NCBI GenBank assembly: GCA_022575985.1
Contig: JAKSXM010000282.1
Span: 62,001-126,000 of the forward strand
From: Anagrus nilaparvatae
Lineage: Eukaryota; Arthropoda; Insecta; Hymenoptera; Mymaridae
Direction of reading: 5' to 3'
DNA: 64,000 bases
This document shows positions 57,316 through 64,000 of the stretch, piece after piece. Both the position numbers and the translations under genes were made by a program. Position 1 is the first letter of the stretch. Each line of letters opens with the position of its first letter. The notes below the pieces were generated by a model. It was not told where the DNA came from and did no database searches. It saw nothing but the letters and a program-made list of their open reading frames with translations.

Positions 57316-58950
57316 ATGAAACAGCTATTATTAATAAGTTTTCTTTTAAACATTGCCAGCAGCATTACAGTTAATAATATCATAAAAAATTTACTTGATG
57401 AAGTAAGACCAAGACAAGTGACTTTGTATACTGATAAATATTTACATAAAAATTCTACTGTTAACAGTAAAAAGCAATTAATTATAAAATATTTAATGAG
57501 TGAAGTAGTAACAAATGTTATTGATATAAATGGTAAACCAAAATTTTTAAATTCCAGCTTTAACAAAAAATTTTATTATAATCATTATGTTTCCTCGCCG
57601 TTGCACTTAATAATTTTAAACGCAGATGAAAATTATTTTAAACATTTTAACTCAATCCTAAATTTAATACCTCGTTCAGAATTTTATTTGACAATCAAAT
57701 CAAAATGTTTTATCATTCTATTTAAAAATGATGATCCCTACGAAGCAGTTGAAAAAATTTTGAAAAATGCATGGAAGAAAAATTTTTTGGATGTTACTGT
57801 CATTTACTTTGATAAAGAAAGTGATGCTTATATTTTTTATTTAAATAAATTTATTTCACCTGCTTATAAGAAAATTGAATACACAAATTCAAGCATTAAA
57901 TTCTTTCCTGATAAATTAAATAATTTAAATGGATATAAATTTAGAACTGGTGTTGAAGATTCTTGGCCAGCAAAATATGCACAAAATAACGGTTGGCCAT
58001 ACAATACAATTCCATATCTGCGTTTATATAAACTTTATAAATGTTTTGAAAAAAAAATGAATGCTACCTCTGAATTCGTTCCAGTTAGTGATGAAGATAC
58101 AAGGCTTGTATCTATGCAAAAACATAATTTAGAAATCTTCTTGGGTTATGATTATTTATTTAATTTAAACGAATTAAATAGTAGATATTTTATAAAATTA
58201 GAAAAACTTGTTGCACTTGTACCGTATGTTTTTAAAATGAGATTCAATGTATCTATGGAAATATTTTATCTTCTTTTCCTTTTTTGGTTTATGTTAATTA
58301 CTCATTGTTTACTCAAAAAAATATTTAAATATTTTAAAGCTGATATAAATATTTTAGAAAATTTCAAAGTTTTTTTGGGACTTCCAGCAAATCTTCTTTC
58401 AAATAAGTTGCATTCTAAAATAATTTATATAACGATGGCATTATTATCAATATTTTTTGTAACTGACATATTTTCTATGTTAACAAAAACAATGTTTACG
58501 CAGGAAAAAAATTATTTAGCCAAAAATATCAATGAAGTATTAAAAAATAATTATTCTACTTGTTTTAAAGTTGCGGAAAATGTCTTAAAGAAGTACCTGA
58601 GGTACTCTGAAATAGAAGAAATAAAATTATTTTTACATTCAAAAAGGCAGTGTGAAAATGACAGGCTTAACCAAATTGAGATCGGGCCTGAATATAAAAT
58701 TAAAAAAAGAAAATTTGTTAATAAAAATTCTTACGAAATACTTGATTTAAATTTACCATCCTCAATAAGAGTTATATCTTTCGAACATAATTCTCCTTAT
58801 ATAATTAAATTATCCCAAATTATTAAATTTATTGATGAATCTGGGATTGATAAGAAATGGCCAAATGATTTCAAAATTAATTATACGAGTATTGAAAAAA
58901 ATGTTGATGAATTTAAAAATATCAAATATTGTAACGTTGTTACAAATTAA
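57316..58950 (+). CDS. Ionotropic-receptor-like protein, truncated at the C-terminus
   Basis: A single-exon frame of 544 residues. 1-17 (MKQLLLISFLLNIASS) is a signal peptide. 18-310 is an extracellular amino and S1-like part. A membrane segment lies at ~314-333 (EIFYLLFLFWFMLITHCLL). A pore-like loop (VFLGLPANLLS) and a second segment at ~368-387 (KIIYITMALLSIFFVTDIFS) follow. 395-500 is an S2-like part ending NSPYIIKLSQIIKFIDESG-IDKKW, the pattern that precedes the last membrane helix in insect IRs. The protein stops 24 residues later without that helix. IRs are ligand-gated channels of chemosensory neurons; divergent ones often have taste roles. The missing third helix may mean a pseudogene, a further exon not found, or truncation near the LTR element beginning about 70 bases on. 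Family call is fairly sure, function is not. Confidence 0.65.
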   Translation: MKQLLLISFLLNIASSITVNNIIKNLLDEVRPRQVTLYTDKYLHKNSTVNSKKQLIIKYLMSEVVTNVIDINGKPKFLNSSFNKKFYYNHYVSSPLHLIILNADENYFKHFNSILNLIPRSEFYLTIKSKCFIILFKNDDPYEAVEKILKNAWKKNFLDVTVIYFDKESDAYIFYLNKFISPAYKKIEYTNSSIKFFPDKLNNLNGYKFRTGVEDSWPAKYAQNNGWPYNTIPYLRLYKLYKCFEKKMNATSEFVPVSDEDTRLVSMQKHNLEIFLGYDYLFNLNELNSRYFIKLEKLVALVPYVFKMRFNVSMEIFYLLFLFWFMLITHCLLKKIFKYFKADINILENFKVFLGLPANLLSNKLHSKIIYITMALLSIFFVTDIFSMLTKTMFTQEKNYLAKNINEVLKNNYSTCFKVAENVLKKYLRYSEIEEIKLFLHSKRQCENDRLNQIEIGPEYKIKKRKFVNKNSYEILDLNLPSSIRVISFEHNSPYIIKLSQIIKFIDESGIDKKWPNDFKINYTSIEKNVDEFKNIKYCNVVTN

Positions 58951-60022
58951 ATAAATTCAAAATTTATTATAATAATTGAATTTAATCAACTTAGCCGCCA
59001 AAAATTTATTATATAGTTTTCTGTAAATTAAGAGTATTAAAATATAGGAACATAAGTGAGGACACAAGCAATCAATCAAAGAAAGAGAAGAGAAAAGAGG
59101 AGAGAGGGGGAGGACGATGACCGATGGCACGCGACGCACTTGACGACCGGCTTTCATATAATTAAGTCATTATTAATCGATAAAATTATCAATTGTCGTC
59201 AGCCATTTTTGGAGTTTTTCTTTAAAATAGAATCAACACGCATTTTTGCAGCACTAATTACGGACATCCGTAAAAATCATATTTTCGTCGTTTATGATAA
59301 AGTTAACCGTGATTTTCATTAAAAGTTTATCGTAAAGAAAATACGGATCATTAAAATTATAATATACAAGAACCGGTGTGCACGTGAATAAGGTTAATCA
59401 AATTAATCGTAACCACGAGGCGATCATCGATTTCTAGTTGATATTTGAAGATCAGATTTTCAATATACGGCTTTTACTGTAACACATGGAGCAAAAGAAA
59501 TTCAAGGAATCTCACCATGATCATCTCGACGAAGGTAAGCCTATTGCGACTCCTAGTGTAAATTCAAAGTGTGTGTGTTCGGTAATTTATTAAGTGATTA
59601 AATAGACAGTGAAAATTAGTAATATAAAGACAGTGAAAATTATTAGTTATAAAAAAAGACAGTGAATTTAATTATTATTTTTAGTTTATTGAAATAGATT
59701 AGTTTTTAGTTATAAGTGCTAAATTGTGTAATAGTTATTAATAAAAGTTATTTTCATATTTAAATTGAATAAGAAAAAAAAGAGTCAAATTATTATAATT
59801 ACTAATTACTAATTTATAAAAAATTATATATCATCACACTCTCGTTTCCTTATATTCCCCGACCTTGATTTATTTTTAAAGCTTTTATGTCTCTCTCTAA
59901 CTTATAGAAAAAAGGTAAGTCCCATGTATAATTGATGAACACGCGACGCGAAATTATTCTTTTGACAAATTTATTAATTGATAATATTATTTCTGGTTTG
60001 CGGAAATAATCACATCACAAAA

Positions 60023-60033
60023 TGGCGCCCAAC
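60023..60033 (+). other. Primer binding site, Lys-tRNA type
   Basis: TGGCGCCCAAC is the complement of the 3' end (with CCA) of insect tRNA-Lys(CUU), as used by several gypsy-group elements and, in similar form, retroviruses. The match stops after 11 bases (TAATTTCGG follows). Confidence 0.6.
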
Positions 60034-61252
60034 TAATTTCGGTAATTGTAAGGAAATGATATGATGATATATTTTTTTTAATTAAAATTTTTTTTTAAGT
60101 CAAAAATTAAAATTTTTTTTTTCTCGAAAATTAAATTAATAATTTTTTTTAAGAAAATAATATAACTTCTTTGTAAGATAAAATTATCGAGAGTGAAATT
60201 GTATGTGTGTGTATTAGCTCAGGTAAAATCATTACCTCCCCCATAAATTTACGCGCTTAAATTCTCGCGAGTGCACATCTTAGTACTCGAATAAATCAAA
60301 ACGTGTTTTATGCGCGCACGATATATTGCTTTTCTCACGATCGTTTACACTTTTACTATAAAATAAAATTTTTTTTTATGAATTTTGCTAAAAATTTTTT
60401 TTAACAATTAGAAATATTTTAAATTTAATTTAGTAAAAAGCAAATTCATATAGTTTATTGAAGATAAAGTTATCAAAATTTTTATTAAGTCATAATTATC
60501 ACGTTAAATTATAAAAAAAAAATTTTCTTCCCATATAGATACGAGAACAACGACAGTATGCTTTTAGTATAATAAGTTATAAAATAAGTTCATTTTTTTT
60601 TCAAATATATAATTAATTATTTTTATTTTTATTACATATAAAATTTATTTTTTTATTTACAATTTATTATTTTTATATATTATTTTATTTCTCATTTTCT
60701 AACTTACCTAGACAAGTTTTGCGAGTAGTAAAACTTGTCATCCATCCTAAAATAACGACGTAGCGACTTAGCGACAAATTGGCTTTCTAAATTCCCTCGA
60801 ATCTGACCCTAAAATTTATTTTGCCTAATTTTAAAGGATAATTTTTGCTTGCGCAAAAATTCTTTTCGAAGGGGGGGAGAAAAACAGTAAACTGCTAATA
60901 CTACAAGTTACTTGGATATAAAAACGGTAAAAATTTGAACTTGAAAAACAAAATTCATATAAATTAAGGTTGATAACGAGAAAATAAACTATTAATAAAA
61001 ATTTTTTTTTGCTTATAATTAATGATGTACTAGGAAACCGCTAAGGTAACATAAATTTAAATTTTTTCGGGAATCTCAATAGAAAATAAAAATTTTTTTT
61101 TATTAATCAGGCTACCTTAATAAATTTAAATTATCCCTAGTAACACTTAAAGCGACAAAACTTTTATTTTTTTTATGTAAATAAATTTAAAATTTCTTGT
61201 TTTTTTTTTAAAAATTTAATAGAACCCAAATTAAGCGCATAATAATCAGAAA
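60034..61252 (+). other. Retrotransposon untranslated leader
   Basis: AT-rich, with no open frame between primer site and gag. A G tract (GAAGGGGGGGAG) is near 60868. The leader may hold packaging signals, but none is recognisable. Confidence 0.5.
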
Positions 61253-63973
61253 ATGGCACCTACTAATACAGAACGAAAAAAATATTTAGAACAACGCAAT
61301 ATCCGAAATTTAAAAAACCAAATTAATAAGCTAGAGGGGTGGGTCGTTTACCAGCGACTAGACTCATTGAATCTCTCACATAGAGGTACCTTTGAGGAAG
61401 TTAGAAATAGGTTGTTTAGATATGACATCCTGAGCGTAGACCCCAATGCCCCTATCGATTGGGACTCAGCAATAGATCAAAAAGAACCAGGTGAAATACC
61501 CTTTACTATAAGACAAGCCTTTAATGATGTCTCTTATGACCATGACCTTAATATCGATAACCCTAACCCACAAAGGGAACAGGGACAAGATAATATCCCG
61601 AACCCACAAAGGGAACTGGGACAAACGGATAATTCGAATTCAATCGAAAATCTAGCTCATAATAGCAGCCGAGTAATTTCAGAATTACATAATGTCATAT
61701 TAACCTCTCAAATTACTACTGCTGCTAATACCTCAACAATAACGCAAAATATGGCAGCTACTAGTAATATCACGAACACTACTAGCACAATTACGTTAAG
61801 TACAAGCACGAATCGGCCGTATTTACAAACGAAAACTATTATGTCGACAAGGGTCGCGGGCCCCTCTACGTTTATTAATGAGGAACCCGAACGACAGAAC
61901 ACAAATTTTGCAGCATATGAGTTATTTACCTATTACAATCAACTATTAGGCACTAATTTGCAAAATTCGCGGCCTCCAACGCTACAAGCGAGTGGACCGT
62001 TATCAAGTAGCCATAATAATATGATTCAGTATAACGACGATTCGTATCTTTGGGACTATGGGGACATGAATAGACCAAGGGTCGAAATTGCCCCCACTAG
62101 CGTAAACAATGCCTCGAGGGGCTACGCAGTCGGTAGCAGACTGCCACCCCCAGGTTTTAACGATAACATAACCTCAAATGAAAATGATAGACAAACGCCA
62201 AGTCCTTTTAACGACGACGAAATAAATGATAGGGAACGTTCACAAATTGAACAAGCCAACCAATTTTCTCAAAAAGGATGTATAAGGGAACGTTCACAAA
62301 ATGAACAAACTGAACAATACTCTCAAATTGAAAATTCAAGGGCACTTTCACAAAATGAAATTACTAAAATTTTAGAAGCGGAACGAGAAAGGGTACGTTC
62401 ACAAATTTCCAAAGAATGGGAATTATTACAAAACGAAAGAGCCAAAGTTCAACAAGAAGCAGAAAAATTAGCTCAAGAAGCTGAAAAACAGCGACTTAAT
62501 CAATTACAAAAGGATAAAAACATAAGAAAACATAAAGATAACGACGAATTTAGTTCAAAAGTAAGATCACGGAAAAGCAAAACAGAAACCGAAGATGATT
62601 ATTCAGATAGCAGTAGTTTAGAATCTATAGAAACTTCTAGCCATATAAAGACAAAGAAAAAAGAATTAACTGACAACGAAAAGAAAACGGCAGTGAGAAC
62701 ACTTAAGGATTGGAATTTAAAATTCGAAGGTGATAACGAAAAAGCTGCAGATTTCCTAGAAAAATTAAGAGATTGCCACGATAGCTCAGGATTAACCTAT
62801 TCTCAATTGAAATATGCCGTGTCAGCTATCCTAGATAAACAGGCTGGGTTATGGTACAGAACTGAAAAACGCAGCCTGAACTCTTTCGACGATTTCGAAC
62901 AGGCTTTCACTGATAGGTTTATTCCCTCTCGGGACGACGAGGATTATATCGACGAATTAAAATCCAGAACCCAAGGTAAAGGTGAAAACATGGCGACTTT
63001 TGTCTCAAAATTTAAGGCCATAGCCGATAAATTGCAAGAGCCGTTATCTGAATTACGCCTAGTAAAAATGGCCCTCAGAGTTTTACACCCTGACTACCAA
63101 AGGTACATGGAAACGTATATGCAAACGCATCAAATAACTAATTTTAAAACCTTAATCAATTTAGGTAAAAAGCATGAAAGAGCGACAGATATAAGGTTAA
63201 GATACGTAGCCCCAAAGAGTAAAGATAAAATGATAATGCCAGAAGTAGCCTACGAAGAAAAATCGACTAAGACAAAGGTAGCAGCTATGCAGACGTTGAC
63301 TGAAGAGCAGACGACGCCGCCAGCTGGTACTACAGACGATAAGACGAAAAGTAATAATAAAAAGGGCAAGAAAGGGAAACAAAAGAAACAAGATAACCAA
63401 ACGGAGGACGTGGCCGCTATTACTACCACAAATACTGGTTATACTAATGTTAATCAACAGAAACAGCCGCAGGCACAGGGTCAGCCCAACCTACAGCAAC
63501 AGCAAAACCAGCAAGCAAATACCCTTCAACAGCAACCACGACCTCGTAGGTCTAATAACGCTCAAGGCGGGTTCCAGCAACAGGTCACCATGCCATTCTA
63601 CCCTAGAATGCCCGGTGTACCTAATACAGCACAATACCCACCTCAGCAAAATTTTAATCAATTTAACCCATATCATACGACCCAGAATCAATGGCAAAAT
63701 ACAAGACCACCTCAACAATACCAAAACGTACGACAAAATTTTTCACAAGCTTATATAAGAGCCCCCTTTAGTGGCCTCTGTACACTATGTTCTCAAATGG
63801 GACATAAAGCCAGAGCTTGCCCACAACTGGGAGATAGGTTAGTTTGTTTTGGTTGCGGAACGCTGGATGTATCTTTTCCAAATTGCACAAAGTGTTTAGC
63901 CAAAAAGAACCAAGCTATGGGAAACTGGCAAACGGAGGCCGCTCAGACCCCAGCGACCTCCAAAGCACAATAA
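61253..63973 (+). CDS. Gag polyprotein of the gypsy-like element
   Basis: 906 residues, uninterrupted. 15-60 resemble a SAP-like segment (LEGWVVYQRLDSLNLSHRG). About 100-360 are low-complexity, with RERSQ.EQ repeated near 325-350. A coiled coil lies at ~365-425. The retrotransposon gag (capsid) domain lies at ~480-655 (LKDWNLKFEGDNEKAADFLE, then LWYRTEKRSLNSFDDFEQAF). A Lys-rich block is near 700 and a Gln/Asn-rich part at ~725-835. A CCHC knuckle starts at residue 843 (CTLCSQMGHKARAC), and a second at 865 (CFGC...C) lacks a clear His. Gag assembles the particle and binds element RNA. pol is expected in another frame after the stop at 63973. The intact frame suggests a young insertion. Confidence 0.8.
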   Translation: MAPTNTERKKYLEQRNIRNLKNQINKLEGWVVYQRLDSLNLSHRGTFEEVRNRLFRYDILSVDPNAPIDWDSAIDQKEPGEIPFTIRQAFNDVSYDHDLNIDNPNPQREQGQDNIPNPQRELGQTDNSNSIENLAHNSSRVISELHNVILTSQITTAANTSTITQNMAATSNITNTTSTITLSTSTNRPYLQTKTIMSTRVAGPSTFINEEPERQNTNFAAYELFTYYNQLLGTNLQNSRPPTLQASGPLSSSHNNMIQYNDDSYLWDYGDMNRPRVEIAPTSVNNASRGYAVGSRLPPPGFNDNITSNENDRQTPSPFNDDEINDRERSQIEQANQFSQKGCIRERSQNEQTEQYSQIENSRALSQNEITKILEAERERVRSQISKEWELLQNERAKVQQEAEKLAQEAEKQRLNQLQKDKNIRKHKDNDEFSSKVRSRKSKTETEDDYSDSSSLESIETSSHIKTKKKELTDNEKKTAVRTLKDWNLKFEGDNEKAADFLEKLRDCHDSSGLTYSQLKYAVSAILDKQAGLWYRTEKRSLNSFDDFEQAFTDRFIPSRDDEDYIDELKSRTQGKGENMATFVSKFKAIADKLQEPLSELRLVKMALRVLHPDYQRYMETYMQTHQITNFKTLINLGKKHERATDIRLRYVAPKSKDKMIMPEVAYEEKSTKTKVAAMQTLTEEQTTPPAGTTDDKTKSNNKKGKKGKQKKQDNQTEDVAAITTTNTGYTNVNQQKQPQAQGQPNLQQQQNQQANTLQQQPRPRRSNNAQGGFQQQVTMPFYPRMPGVPNTAQYPPQQNFNQFNPYHTTQNQWQNTRPPQQYQNVRQNFSQAYIRAPFSGLCTLCSQMGHKARACPQLGDRLVCFGCGTLDVSFPNCTKCLAKKNQAMGNWQTEAAQTPATSKAQ

Positions 63974-64000
63974 AAGGGGTAACTAACGACGAGAAAATTC

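Larger units (their letters stand above)
59022..64000 (+). mobile_element. Ty3/gypsy-like LTR retrotransposon, 5' part
   Basis: A 5' LTR probably ends CATCACA at about 60019, just before a primer site, and contains AATAAA near 59741. Its start is not fixed; TGTAAATTAAGAG at 59022 is one candidate. A 1.2-kb leader and an intact gag follow, and the element runs past the window. The gag type and Lys-type primer resemble the Osvaldo/Ulysses branch. With no second LTR in view this placement is tentative. Confidence 0.6.

Noticed and set aside
57309..57566. Minus-strand frame at the start of the receptor gene
   Set aside because: Shadow of the plus-strand receptor frame, which has a signal peptide and TATA box.
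63447..63758. Second plus-strand frame within gag
   Set aside because: An alternative reading of the Gln/Asn-rich low-complexity part; the gag frame continues through it to the CCHC knuckle.

Overview
The window is AT-rich animal DNA with spliced genes and long homopolymer-rich non-coding stretches. A chitin-binding (Rebers-Riddiford) cuticle protein, an ionotropic-receptor-like protein and jockey/CR1-type LINE remains point to an insect. An AT-rich parasitoid wasp would fit, but that is a guess. There are no bacterial features.

Layout. (1) 1-19.2 kb is a repeat graveyard. Degraded LTR-like segments, a shared ~115-bp leader, gag fragments (some with a CCHC knuckle) and at least eight broken copies of one leucine-rich-repeat (LRR) gene family recur in turn. 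No reverse transcriptase or integrase remnant was recognised in it. A fragment resembling a mononegavirus nucleoprotein lies inside this array at 14.86-15.68 kb. (2) 20.15-23.2 kb on the minus strand is a two-exon gene derived from a pogo/Tigger transposase. It has an intact reading frame of about 612 codons, but the acidic DDE/D residues are lost, so it looks like a domesticated transposase. (3) 23.2-43 kb has no recognisable host gene. It carries several inverted-repeat (MITE-like) elements, a higher-order tandem repeat, a probable solo LTR and GC-rich fold-back palindromes. (4) 42.97-47.92 kb is a complete four-exon RR-type cuticle protein gene. Its 3.2-kb last intron holds an inverted-repeat element with a tRNA-Thr-like core. 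(5) 48.3-52.2 kb has two more fold-back elements and AT-rich filler. (6) 52.2-56.7 kb is a decayed non-LTR retrotransposon. (7) 57.3-58.95 kb is a single-exon ionotropic-receptor-like gene that stops before the expected last membrane segment. (8) From about 59 kb to the window end is the 5' part of a Ty3/gypsy-like LTR retrotransposon with a Lys-tRNA-type primer site and an intact 906-aa Gag; pol lies beyond the window.

Only four coding units look intact: the Tigger-derived gene, the cuticle gene, the receptor-like gene and the gypsy-like gag. No pathway links them. The main biological interest is the gag/LRR/LTR array with its viral insert, the domesticated transposase, and the tRNA-cored inverted-repeat element.
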